Numbered from the stretch's first letter, positions 28,589-36,441 are shown. The stretch is 64,000 nucleotides of DNA from Kribbella antiqua (GCF_004345665.1 NZ_SLWR01000004.1:248001-312000), one strand, 5' to 3'. Notes: generated by a model not told the origin, from the sequence alone. Program-made: numbers and translations.

Positions 28589-29071
28589 GTGGAGTTCGAG
28601 GAGTACGTGTCCGCACGCGGGCAGGATCTGGTGCGTCTCGGGTTCACCGTCTCCGGCGACTACCAGCGAGCGGAGGACCTGGCCCAGATCGCGCTGATGC
28701 AGGCGTTCCGGTCGTGGCGGAAGGTGCGGAAGGCGGACGACCCGCACCTCTACGTCCGGCGAATCCTGGTCAACGCCTACCTGTCGATGACGCGCCGGCG
28801 CTCGTTCACCGAGTCGCCGTCCGCGGAAATCGATCCACCGCACCCGGTGCCCGACCCCGCCACCGACATCGTGAACTCCGACGACCTCTGGCGAGCCCTC
28901 GCGGAGTTGTCAGCCAGAGAAAGGGTCGTGCTGGTGCTGCGTTACTACCAGGACCTGGACGACCGCACGATCGCCGACATGCTCGGCATCAAACCGTCTT
29001 CCGTGCGTTCCACCGCCAGCCGGGCGCTGGCCACGCTGAGGAAGGCCAGGCAGTCCCACCACGTTTCATGA
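28589..29071 (+). CDS. SigE-family ECF RNA polymerase sigma factor
   Basis: A 160-residue ECF sigma factor of the actinobacterial SigE family: region 2 (FEEYVSARGQDLVRLGF, AEDLAQIALMQAFRSWRKV) and region 4 (LSARERVVLVLRYYQDLDDRTIADMLGIKPSSVRSTASRAL). It directs transcription of an extracytoplasmic-response regulon. GTG start with GGGGAG upstream. The next gene, 9 bp downstream, encodes a single-pass protein in the position where these sigma factors have a partner. Confidence 0.92.
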   Translation: MEFEEYVSARGQDLVRLGFTVSGDYQRAEDLAQIALMQAFRSWRKVRKADDPHLYVRRILVNAYLSMTRRRSFTESPSAEIDPPHPVPDPATDIVNSDDLWRALAELSARERVVLVLRYYQDLDDRTIADMLGIKPSSVRSTASRALATLRKARQSHHVS

Positions 29072-29080
29072 GAGGTTGTC

Positions 29081-29686
29081 GTGAGCAACACCGATCTCGA
29101 GGATGACCTGCGGGGAACCTTCGACCGAGCCGCGGCTTCGGTGCCGATGGCAACTGACCTGACCGGGCGGGCGACGACAGACGCGCGCCGGGCCCAGCGT
29201 CGTACCTGGATGATCTCCGCAGCGGCCGCCGTCGCGGTCGCGTCCATCGCCGCCGCGACCTTCGGCCTCAGCGGCGGCCGGAGTACGCCCGTACAGCTAC
29301 CGGTTGCCGGGGGCAACGCTCCGGCGTCCACTTCCGCGGTCGAGACCGAGCCATCGGTGGAGACCGTGTCCGGGACGTGGCGGCCGGTGCAGATGGCCGG
29401 GCTCAAGGCGCTGAGCGCGGAGCGGCCGGAGGACCCGGTGCTCGTGTTCCGCCCGGACGGGACGTGGACGGGTTCGGACGGCTGCAACGGGCTGCAGGGC
29501 ACTTACAACATCGGCCAGCGCGGCGAATTCACCGCGAAGGCGGGGATGCAGCGGCTGATCGGGTGCGACAACGTGCCGCACACCGGCGTTCTGCAGTCCG
29601 CCAAGCGGATCGCCGTGGACGCGTCGACGCTGGAGTTCTACGGCGCCGACGGGCGTGAACTTGCGAGATACGCTCGCGCACGGTAG
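29081..29686 (+). CDS. Membrane-anchored META/HslJ-domain protein, sigma-factor partner
   Basis: A 201-residue protein: about 45 charged cytoplasmic residues (LEDDLRGTFDRAAASVP resembles N-termini of SigE-associated proteins), one transmembrane helix (MISAAAAVAVASIAAATFGL) and an external META/HslJ-like domain with GTWRPVQ, FRPDGTWTGSDGCNGLQGTY and a second Cys in LIGCDN. Co-transcribed with the sigma factor (9-bp gap, GAGAGG site). An anti-sigma or envelope-sensor role is inference from context. Confidence 0.75.
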   Translation: MSNTDLEDDLRGTFDRAAASVPMATDLTGRATTDARRAQRRTWMISAAAAVAVASIAAATFGLSGGRSTPVQLPVAGGNAPASTSAVETEPSVETVSGTWRPVQMAGLKALSAERPEDPVLVFRPDGTWTGSDGCNGLQGTYNIGQRGEFTAKAGMQRLIGCDNVPHTGVLQSAKRIAVDASTLEFYGADGRELARYARAR

Positions 29687-29779
29687 TCAAATTTGCTTGC
29701 GGACGGTGATCGGCTATTGACTAAGCGGAGTCCCTGACCGGAGGATTTATCGAGGCCGTCCACCGATTGGGGAGCCACG

Positions 29780-31132
29780 TTGCGACTCTCAGCTACCGTC
29801 CCGCTGCTCGCTCTCGGCTCCGTCTCACTCTTCGCAATCGGCCTCACGGCTGGTGCCACCGGCCCCGCGACCGGCGTCGCGGGTCCGTCGACCGGCGCCG
29901 CGGGTCCGTCGACCGGCGCCGCGGGTCCGTCGACCGGTGCCGCGGCCTGCTCACACGCGTCGCCGAGTGTGTCCTCGGTCGACTCGAAGCGGCTGTCGCA
30001 GCCGACCTCGGCGTCCGACCCGCGCCCTCTGGGCGAGTCCCTCGGCGAAGGCGTCAGCATCGCCGTACGGTCGCTCGAGCCGCTCGACGCCACCGGCCGG
30101 CCCACGTCCGGACTGCCTTACGGCCTGAGCCGCGGCGTGATCGGCGTGGTCGGCTCAGCGTCGTCTGGCTTCAAGGTCGTGGTCGACCAGTCGGTCCTGG
30201 ACGAGAAGAAGTACCAGGCCGCAATGTCCCGCCACCTTCCCGCGGCCGGCAAGCAGATGGTCGGCCTCGAACGCAGCTGCCGCTCGGCCAAGTCCATCGC
30301 CGCAGCCTGGAACGCGGTCGGTGCCCGCTCCTGGTCGACCGATGCCGCGCGTACGACGTTCGCGGCCGACCTCGACCCGGTCAGTGAAGACATCGTCGTC
30401 GAGTACGACAAAGCCAGCACCTCCGCCGCGTCGCTGGAAGGGTTGCGCAAGCTCTCCGGCGTACACCTCGTGGCCGGCTCGCTGGAACGGACCTCCCGGC
30501 TGAGCGACACCCCGAAGGGCGGCCACTGGGGCGGAGCCCGGATCACCTCGACCCTCAAGAACTGCTCCGCCGGCTTCTCCGTCGTACGGCGATCCAACGG
30601 CCAACGCGGAGCAGTCACCGCCGGGCACTGCGGCGGCGTCGGCACGGTGTGGAAGTCGGGCAGCAACTACTACGGCACAACCTCGCTCCGCACCAACTAC
30701 CCGGACTACGACCAGTCCCTGCTCACCGGCAGCGCCTACGGCCCGAAGATCTGGACCGACGGCCCCGGCGACGCCGCCAACACCCGCACCGTCACCGGCG
30801 GTGCAGACCCAGGCATCGGCACGGTCGTCTGCCAGTCCGGCAGCTTCAGTACGTCGCTCTGCGGCATCACCGTCCGCTCTACTTCGGCGAAGTACTGCGA
30901 CACCGACGGCTGTACGACCTACGTCATCCGCGCCACCCGCGGCGGCCAGATCGCCATCGTCGGCGGCGACTCCGGCGGCCCGGTCTACACCCGCCCCAGC
31001 GGCTCCACCGCCACCATCCGCGGCATCACCTTCGCAGGCTCGGGCTGCGCCTCCTCCCGCTGCACCACCCTCTACGCCGAACGCTACGCCTCCATCTCCG
31101 GCCACCTAGGCGTCACCGCCCTAACCCAGTAA
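29780..31132 (+). CDS. Secreted chymotrypsin-like serine protease (streptogrisin/alpha-lytic type)
   Basis: A 450-residue secreted S1 protease: signal peptide (LSATVPLLALGSVSLFAIGLTAG), low-complexity repeats, a pro-region to about residue 245, and a mature domain with the triad H283 (TAGHC), D311 (PDYDQSL) and S398 (GGDSGGPV) plus several disulphide cysteines. It probably self-processes after export and degrades extracellular proteins. TTG start with GGGGAG five nt upstream. The pro-region is shorter than in some streptogrisins. Confidence 0.9.
   Translation: MRLSATVPLLALGSVSLFAIGLTAGATGPATGVAGPSTGAAGPSTGAAGPSTGAAACSHASPSVSSVDSKRLSQPTSASDPRPLGESLGEGVSIAVRSLEPLDATGRPTSGLPYGLSRGVIGVVGSASSGFKVVVDQSVLDEKKYQAAMSRHLPAAGKQMVGLERSCRSAKSIAAAWNAVGARSWSTDAARTTFAADLDPVSEDIVVEYDKASTSAASLEGLRKLSGVHLVAGSLERTSRLSDTPKGGHWGGARITSTLKNCSAGFSVVRRSNGQRGAVTAGHCGGVGTVWKSGSNYYGTTSLRTNYPDYDQSLLTGSAYGPKIWTDGPGDAANTRTVTGGADPGIGTVVCQSGSFSTSLCGITVRSTSAKYCDTDGCTTYVIRATRGGQIAIVGGDSGGPVYTRPSGSTATIRGITFAGSGCASSRCTTLYAERYASISGHLGVTALTQ
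29879..29941 (+). repeat. Three tandem 21-bp in-frame repeats
   Basis: Three consecutive 21-bp units (29879-29899, 29900-29920, 29921-29941; the third differs by one base), each encoding AGPSTGA in the protease leader, with a degenerate unit upstream. Near-perfect DNA identity indicates recent slippage expansion. Confidence 0.9.
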
Positions 31133-31154
31133 CCGCTAAGCTGTCCCAAGTCGC

Positions 31155-31227
31155 GCCCCCGTAGCTCAGGGGATAGAGCGTCGGTTTCCTAAACCGTGCG
31201 TCGCAGGTTCGAATCCTGCCGGGGGCA
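31155..31227 (+). tRNA. tRNA-Arg(CCT)
   Basis: A 73-nt cloverleaf: acceptor GCCCCCG/CGGGGGC, D-arm GCTCAGGGGATAGAGC, anticodon loop TTCCTAA (anticodon CCT), T-arm GCAGGTTCGAATCCTGC and discriminator A. It reads AGG codons. Its 3' 50 nt are duplicated at 32749-32799, so it is probably the integration site of a mobile element. Confidence 0.95.
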
Positions 31228-31228
31228 C
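31178..31228 (+). repeat. attL-like direct repeat within tRNA-Arg
   Basis: 51-bp sequence from the anticodon arm through the tRNA 3' end, identical to 32749-32799. The two copies define a 1.57-kb interval, as site-specific integration into a tRNA gene would. Confidence 0.8.
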
Positions 31229-31256
31229 ACTGGGTGATGTCTCCGGACATCCCGGA

Positions 31257-31294
31257 CAGGTGGACCCACGATTCGTGGGTTCACCTGTTTCTTT
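31257..31294 (+). terminator. Terminator-like hairpin downstream of tRNA-Arg
   Basis: CAGGTGGACCCACGA pairs with TCGTGGGTTCACCTG (one G-T pair), followed by TTTCTTT. It also coincides with the end of an IS481-type transposase remnant on the minus strand, so it may derive from the insertion sequence. Confidence 0.6.
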
Positions 31295-31330
31295 GTGGGG
31301 TGGGTCCGGGTGGCCGTCCGGTCAAGTCCA
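31281..31330 (-). pseudogene. Tail of an IS481-type transposase
   Basis: On the minus strand a short frame ends in DLTGRPPGPTPQRNR-stop, the typical C-terminal tail of actinobacterial IS481 transposases; compare the GLPPGPKRKKPRTQ tail at 32838. The flanking TGATGTCTCCGGACATC resembles the outer end at 32804-32820. Only the extremity survives. Confidence 0.45.
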
Positions 31331-31600
31331 TTGGCGTGGTGTGGCGGTCGTGTCGCGTGATCCGTTGGTTGGTCAGGCGCTTGAGCGCCTTGAGGTCGGT
31401 GTCGGGTGCCACCTCCTCGGTGGTGGAGGTGGTGTCGGTGATGGCGGTGAGGCGGGCCTTGGCGAGGACGTCGAGGCCCGACTCGCCCTCATCGAGACCA
31501 CGCAGGAGACCACCACAGACACCGACATCCCGGCGCTCAGCGCCTGACCAACCAGAGGATCACGCGACACGACCGCTACACCACAGGGATGGACTTGACC
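31320..31600. repeat. Long imperfect inverted repeat (about 70-bp arms)
   Basis: Arms 31320-31389 and 31532-31600 are inverted copies with about seven mismatches and a one-base indel around a 140-bp centre. Both arms, read on opposite strands, encode versions of LTNQRITRHDR plus a Thr/Glu-rich lead-in, so they are head-on copies of a fragment of one gene rather than a simple hairpin. Confidence 0.75.
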
Positions 31601-31981
31601 AAAACTCGTCGCCGAACTATAGGCCGCGATCGTGGCCGGCCAGTATCCAGTGGTTCGGAACTTCCGTATGCGCGGGACCTGGCCGTTAGCCACAACGTGT
31701 CCGTGGGCACGGTCAGCCGGGCGATCGCCGAGTTGAAAGACCGTGGGCTAGTTGAGGCTAGGCAGTACCAACGGGCGCGAGTCATCAGCAGGGGCGCCGG
31801 GTGCCTCCTGACGCTCAACGCTTCGGAGGCGGTCCTGTCTCAAGATGGCGCCACCGCCTCCTCGTGTTGCCTGGCACCGCACCGCCTTGATGTCCGGCCC
31901 CGCACGGTTGCCACACACCCCTTGCACAGGTATCCGCCACCGCAGCGACTAGAACTAACTGTTTCCGGCGAGGGCAAATAG
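31589..31981 (+). pseudogene. Degenerate GntR-type regulator fragment
   Basis: The first 65 codons give a recognisable GntR winged helix-turn-helix (SSGSELPYARDLAVSHNVSVGTVSRAIAELKDRGLVEARQ), but the usual helix before it is degenerate and the remaining 65 residues look frame-shifted and non-coding. Such KorSA-like regulators are typical cargo of actinomycete integrative elements, consistent with the flanking att copies. The start is uncertain. Confidence 0.55.
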
Positions 31982-32221
31982 GCCAACTACCGAGCATGCA
32001 GCTCCACCGATGGCTACCTCGCCTGCCCAAGAAGCGCCGAAGAGCCAAGCGAAGAATGCAATTATAAGGAGCGCTGGTCCAACGACTACGCAAAGGGCGG
32101 CTGCAATCGTGGCAAGGATGCCCAGCAAAATGAGGCCGAGGATAGCGAGAAGGATTTTGCCGACGAGCCCAAGCCGATCGCCCGTGGTGTCCGTCCCGGT
32201 GGCCAGAATTACGTAATCCAT
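31955..32221 (-). CDS. Small membrane protein, element cargo
   Basis: An 88-residue hydrophobic protein with two to three helices (GLVGKILLAILGLILLGILATI, LCVVVGPALLIIAFFAWLFG, a third near the end). ATG 32221 has GGGGGAAC upstream. The base composition is less GC-rich than its neighbours and it lies between the att repeats, so it is probably acquired. No family recognised. Confidence 0.45.
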   Translation of the reverse strand: MDYVILATGTDTTGDRLGLVGKILLAILGLILLGILATIAAALCVVVGPALLIIAFFAWLFGASWAGEVAIGGAACSVVGLFALAGNS

Positions 32222-32560
32222 TGTTCCCCCACACCCATGATGACGCGCTCCCCGCGCATTGACCCTCTGTCTGACTATCGCACCTCACGCCTGCCCGTTA
32301 CAGCTCGTGGCAACGGTATCGACATCGATACGGGTAACGATTGAGTGCCGCGCGGGTTCAGTCACCTGTTTGCTTCGAGCAGCAACTGGCCGCCATCAAG
32401 GTCAGCGCTGTTCCTATGGTGTCGGCCGGTCAGAACGGCCTCTGGCGATATCGGAACGTCGCCAGACATCAGGCAGAAGCGAACTGACGCGGCCACGCAG
32501 CGCAACTGCCCCTCGATCTGGGCGGATCGACGGGCGTGGCATAAACAGGACCTATTTGAG
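32222..32560. other. Element interior without recognised gene
   Basis: About 340 bp of lower-GC sequence between the small membrane protein and the inverted tRNA-like copy. The plus-strand frame across it ends in an antisense tRNA translation and is rejected. Confidence 0.4.
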
Positions 32561-32624
32561 TGCCCCCGGCAGGATCCGAACCTGCGGCACATGGTTTAGG
32601 AAACCACTGCTCTATCCCCAGAGC
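32561..32624 (-). pseudogene. tRNA-Arg(CCT)-like copy lacking its 5' acceptor strand
   Basis: On the minus strand a close relative of the tRNA at 31155: D-arm GCTCTGGGGATAGAGC, anticodon segment GGTTTCCTAAACC, T-arm GCAGGTTCGGATCCTGC and CGGGGGCA 3' end. The 5' acceptor strand GCCCCCG is replaced by unrelated sequence, so no acceptor stem can form. It lies inverted between the two direct repeats. Confidence 0.7.
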
Positions 32625-32748
32625 CTGCCAGCAGCTCAGCGTGGGAACACTGTGGGTACAAAGGGGTGTTGATTCGGGTCAACCGAAGTCAAGAACAACC
32701 GAACTATTGGTGCTTGCCTACGCCTGGAGGGGCGTATGCCGGTGGCGT

Positions 32749-32799
32749 GCGTCGGTTTCCTAAACCGTGCGTCGCAGGTTCGAATCCTGCCGGGGGCAC
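32749..32799 (+). repeat. attR-like direct repeat (tRNA-Arg 3' copy)
   Basis: 51 bp identical to 31178-31228 but without the 5' part of the tRNA. Homology resumes just outside as TGATGTCTC(C/A)GGACATC, so both repeats also abut similar IS481-like ends. Confidence 0.8.
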
Positions 32800-32837
32800 C
32801 GTGTGATGTCTCAGGACATCGGCATAGCTCCGAACCC

Positions 32838-33423
32838 TCATTGGGTTCGGGGCTTCTTGCGTTTGGGGCCTGGTGGGAGGCCGCGGGGCTGGTAGTCCTT
32901 GGTGGGGTCGAGGGTGAGTTCGCGCAGGAGTTCGCCGGTGGCGGCGTTGATGATGGTGATTTGAAGGTCTTGGATCAGGAGCAGGACGCGGGTTCGGGCG
33001 TGGGTTCGCCCGATGCCGATGTGGTGGAGTTTGCCGCGCGGCGCAGGGTGACCGAGCCGGCGTCGTCGACGCGGTCGGTGCGGACCCGGTCGTGGGTGTC
33101 GGTGGTCCGGTTGGTGCTGCGGGCGGCTTTGGGGCGGGCAGTGTAGGTGGTGGCGGGGGGCTCGGTGCGGGAGTGACCGGTGCGGGCGGCGGTGGTTGTA
33201 CTCGTCGACGAAGGCGTCGAGCAGCACCTGCAGCTCGGCGATGGTTGTCGGCTGGATCGGCTGAGCGCGCAGCCACTTCTCCATCGTCTGCTGGAACCGC
33301 TCCACCTTGCCGCCCGACAGCCGGGTCGTGTAGACCATGCCATTGTCGGTCAGCGTCGAGGCCGGGATCCCGTGCTGGGCAACGGTTTCACGGAAGCTCG
33401 CGACCACGATCGGGCCGTCAGCG
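32838..33423 (-). pseudogene. IS481-family transposase, decayed
   Basis: Fragment of a DDE integrase-core transposase: GIPASTLTDNGMVYTTRLSGGK joins directly to VERFQQTMEKWLRAQP and FVDEYNHRRPHRSLPHR. About 30 residues that normally lie between are missing, the N-terminal half is absent, and the segment THDRVRTDRVDDAGSVTLRR is only readable in another frame before the frame returns at LHHIGIGRTHARTRVLLL. The right edge abuts the adenylate cyclase stop codon. Confidence 0.85.
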
Positions 33424-33427
33424 GGCG

Positions 33428-34705
33428 CTAGGGCCGGTCGAGGAGGAAGGTCTGCATCGGGCCCTTTCCCTTGACCTCGATGGTGCCGCGTGGACGTACG
33501 GCGAACTCCGGGCCGAGGGCGGCGGCCACCCGTCCCGTGACCTGGATCTCGCCGGGTGGGCCGTGGGACTCCATCCGGCTCGCGGTGTTCACGGTGTCGC
33601 CCCAGAGGTCGTAGATGAACTTGCGCCGGCCGATCACGCCGGCCACCACCGGTCCCGAGTCGATTCCTATCCGGACCGCGAGCCAGTCCTGACCGGGCAG
33701 GGCTGCGATCCGGGCGACCTCGTCGCGCAGCGTGAGCGCGGTACGGGCGACCGCTGCGAGGTGGTCCGGCCGCGGCATCGGTAGGCCGCCGACCAGCATG
33801 TACGCGTCGCCGATCGTCTTGATCTTCTCGACCCCCTCGGCGTCAGCGATCCGGTCGAACGCGGAGAACACCTGGTCCAGCAGCTTCACGACGTCCTCCG
33901 CCGCCATCACCGCCGATCGCGCCGTGAAGCCGACGATGTCGGCGAAGAGCACGCTTACCGCCTCGTAATGTTCCGCGATCACCCCTGGCTCTGTCTTGAG
34001 GCGCTCGGCGATCGGCTCCGGCAGCACGTTGAGCAGGAGTCGCTCCGAACGCTCCCGCTCGGCCCGGAGGTCCCGATGGGCTCGCTCCCGCTGCTCCACG
34101 AAGTAGCTGAGCATCACGTACGCGCTCACCATGACGCCCGCGATGTTCAGCACCAGGAACGTGACCACGAAGCCGGGCGGCAGCGCCGACGGGGATTGTG
34201 CGAGTCGGGAATCGACCAGGGCGAGCGCGGCCAACTCGACGAAAAACGCCACCAGCCACGACACGGAGCGCTGGATACCGAGCAACGCGAGCGCCGCCAG
34301 TGGTGTGAACACCGCCCAGAGGATCATCGCGCTCGACGCCACGAATCCGCCGAGCGAGACCTGCAGCAAAGCTGGCAGCACCAGGAACGCCAGCAGTTGC
34401 GTGGTGCGGAACGTGGCGAAACGCCGTGTCCGGGCCAGGACGGCCAGCCCGATGACGGTGATCACCTGGTAGAAGCCTGGGATCGCCGCCGAGACCGGGT
34501 CGCCGTAGGCGAGGTACGTGGTCACCCAGATCGTGGAGATCGCCGTGATCAGCAGCGACGAGAAGATGAGCGTGCCCTGTCGGAGCCGCTCGTCGTGGGT
34601 GTCCTCCGGCCGAGCGCCGAGATCGGCCAGCCGCTCCAACCGGCGGACGACAGCCCGCCCCGGGCGACGCCCGCGGACGCCAGCCTGGAGCCAGGACCCG
34701 GTCAC
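33428..34705 (-). CDS. Membrane adenylate/guanylate cyclase (class III)
   Basis: A 425-residue class III nucleotidyl cyclase: six predicted helices (about residues 48-205), a coiled linker (VEQRERAHRDLRAERERSERLLLNVLPEPIAERLK) and the catalytic domain with metal Asp residues (LFADIVGFT and KIKTIGDAYM), and FIYDLWGDTVNTASRM containing the transition-state Asn and Arg. The Lys/Asp purine-specifying pair favours ATP, so cAMP synthesis is likely. GTG 34705 follows a leaderless TACGAT. Its 3' end directly adjoins IS481 debris. Confidence 0.9.
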   Translation of the reverse strand: MTGSWLQAGVRGRRPGRAVVRRLERLADLGARPEDTHDERLRQGTLIFSSLLITAISTIWVTTYLAYGDPVSAAIPGFYQVITVIGLAVLARTRRFATFRTTQLLAFLVLPALLQVSLGGFVASSAMILWAVFTPLAALALLGIQRSVSWLVAFFVELAALALVDSRLAQSPSALPPGFVVTFLVLNIAGVMVSAYVMLSYFVEQRERAHRDLRAERERSERLLLNVLPEPIAERLKTEPGVIAEHYEAVSVLFADIVGFTARSAVMAAEDVVKLLDQVFSAFDRIADAEGVEKIKTIGDAYMLVGGLPMPRPDHLAAVARTALTLRDEVARIAALPGQDWLAVRIGIDSGPVVAGVIGRRKFIYDLWGDTVNTASRMESHGPPGEIQVTGRVAAALGPEFAVRPRGTIEVKGKGPMQTFLLDRP

Positions 34706-34711
34706 CTGAAG

Positions 34712-34717
34712 ATCGTA
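34712..34717 (-). promoter_or_regulatory. Leaderless promoter -10 of cyclase gene (TACGAT)
   Basis: TACGAT, spacer CTTCAG, then GTG 34705. Confidence 0.5.
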
Positions 34718-35191
34718 TGCGCGCCATCCCCTGGCGACATCCTCCGAACAGGCCCTTCGGCGCCGACACGAGCGCGGCGCGCCGCCCTTTCAGCGTTCGC
34801 TCGCTTTCTCCGACGCGGGGTCGTTGGCCTGGGTGACATGCTCCTGAGGTGACGGTGGCGCTGGGCCCGTGATGGCTGCAAAACCCAGGTCATCGCGGCG
34901 CGCGTGTATCGGTCCGCGGGCCAGCTCAATGCCGCCACTCAGCACTGCGGGGCGGCGGGGGAATCAATGGCCGGCGTGGGGCCACTCGTGCGGCCGAGTG
35001 GAGTCAAATAGCGTTGGCAGAGTGGTCAGACCGGGTCGAGACACGAACTCCCGGAGCCGGAAGTAGGCGCCTGTGGAAACGGCCGCTGGACTCATAATCC
35101 CTTGGCCGTGAGTTCGGCTTTCTTGTTGGTCGTGTCAACCAAACTTGGACTCGCCATGACGGCCTGCCTTGGCTGCAGCTGGCGAGCTGCG
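34718..35191. other. 470-bp decayed interval with tRNA-like debris
   Basis: No gene recognised. Around 35013-35031 a GTTGGCAGAGTGGTCAGAC stretch resembles a tRNA D-arm, and 35083-35117 (GGACTCATAATCC with CTTGGCCGTGAGTTCG) resembles the anticodon and T-arm of a CAT-anticodon tRNA, but no cloverleaf closes. The rest is featureless. Confidence 0.4.
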
Positions 35192-35572
35192 TTACCCGAC
35201 GAAGGCGGTCATCCGGATCGAGACGAGCAGTCCGGGCAGTTCGACACCGAGCTTGGCGACGTAGCGAGTCGGCGGCTCGGACGGGAACCACCGCGCGTAT
35301 TCCTCGTTCAGGCCGGCGAAGTCGGCGGAGTCTGTGAGCAGGACGCCCACCTCGATGACGTCGTCCAGGCTGGCGCCACCGGCCTGGAGGATCGCCTCGC
35401 AATTCGTCAGCGCCTGTCTCGTCTGAGCTTGGATCGTGTTTCCGGCGAGGCTGCCGGTGCTCGGGTCGATGCCGACGATGCCCGAGACGAGCACGTGAGG
35501 TCCGGCCTTGACTCCCTGGCTGAAGAGCGGCGAACTCGGCGCGTTCGCGGTCGTGATGATCTGCCGTGCCAT
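35192..35572 (-). CDS. RidA/YjgF-family protein
   Basis: A 126-residue RidA-family (Rid/YjgF/UK114) protein that hydrolyses reactive enamine/imine intermediates to ketoacids and ammonia. Motifs are SPLFSQGVKAGPHVLVSGIVGIDP, QTRQALTNCEAILQAGGASLDDV and the C-terminal catalytic-Arg region PTRYVAKLGVELPGLLVSI. ATG 35572 is chosen for its GGGGAGGA site; the upstream residues of the longer frame are not family-like. It is the only clearly intact metabolic gene in the decayed stretch. Confidence 0.88.
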   Translation of the reverse strand: MARQIITTANAPSSPLFSQGVKAGPHVLVSGIVGIDPSTGSLAGNTIQAQTRQALTNCEAILQAGGASLDDVIEVGVLLTDSADFAGLNEEYARWFPSEPPTRYVAKLGVELPGLLVSIRMTAFVG

Positions 35573-36441
35573 GACGGTCCTCCCCTGTTTCTCCCGCAGT
35601 CCATGCGCCAGGACAGCATCGCAGGTTCGGCACTGCTCGGTGTGGCGATAGCAGCTTTGGCTCAGGTCATCACAGTCCGGTCGGTGCGCCGGTCGCAGCG
35701 TGAGCTGGCGAGCCATCGCGACGGACCTGGCCCCGCGCCGTGCCAGCTGAAGCGTGCGGTACGGCATCAAGGGGCGGCGATTGGCGGACGGTTGAGGCGG
35801 CCAGACACGGCGAAGGGTGGCACGAGCCGCCCAGGATTGCGGCAGTCGCTGAACAACTTAAGGCGCATCGGGGAGCGGCCGGAGTCGAGGCGGCGGAAGG
35901 GAAGGCGCGGCAAGCCAGCCTGACGGGCGATGCGATGGCGGCTGGCGATCCTTAAGGCAGCCACGGTCTTCCTCGCCTCAATGACGCCACCGCACCGTGG
36001 TCGTGATCACGCTGGCCGGGTCGGGTAGCACGTCCATCCCAGCTCAGCTCGAGTCGGAATCCTGGGCCTCTGTGGAATAGATTGTGGGACGAACTGGCGA
36101 GTAGCAGCGTTGCTGGAGTCGATTAGGTTCGGACTCAGGGCGGCTCCTGAGGCTCAGATCGCTCCTGTCGACGTGGCCCGGCGGCCTTCTAATCCGCCGC
36201 TCGTAACGTTCGGCTATCCCCATCCGATAAGCCGGCAAGGCGAAGTTCCGCGATCACGCGGGGTTATCGATGGCGAGTCGGCTGCGGCCTTGGCCGGACG
36301 CTTGGGGCGACCGTTTGAGGGCGTCGTGACAGCACGAACGCGTTTCGCCTAGAAATCGTCAGCAGGGCGAGCGGCCCGATCCGCGTTTCTGAGTCCGCAA
36401 CAGTTGACCTTCCACGGCCTGCGCCGTTGGTCTGGGCGTTC
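35573..36441. other. 870-bp interval without recognised gene
   Basis: Short frames on both strands show no conserved motif. Around 36171-36210 GGCGGCCTTCTAATCCGCC resembles a tRNA anticodon arm (TCT), followed by ACGTTCGGCTATCC. It continues the decayed region that began at tRNA-Arg. Confidence 0.4.

Noticed and set aside
31260..31547. 95-residue plus-strand ORF next to tRNA-Arg
   Set aside because: It crosses the long inverted repeat and mixes sense and antisense pieces of duplicated fragments; no start signal.
32259..32672. 137-residue plus-strand ORF containing APGRIRTCGTWFRKPLLYP
   Set aside because: The motif is the translation of the antisense strand of a tRNA-Arg-like sequence, a well-known false protein; the rest lacks coding character.
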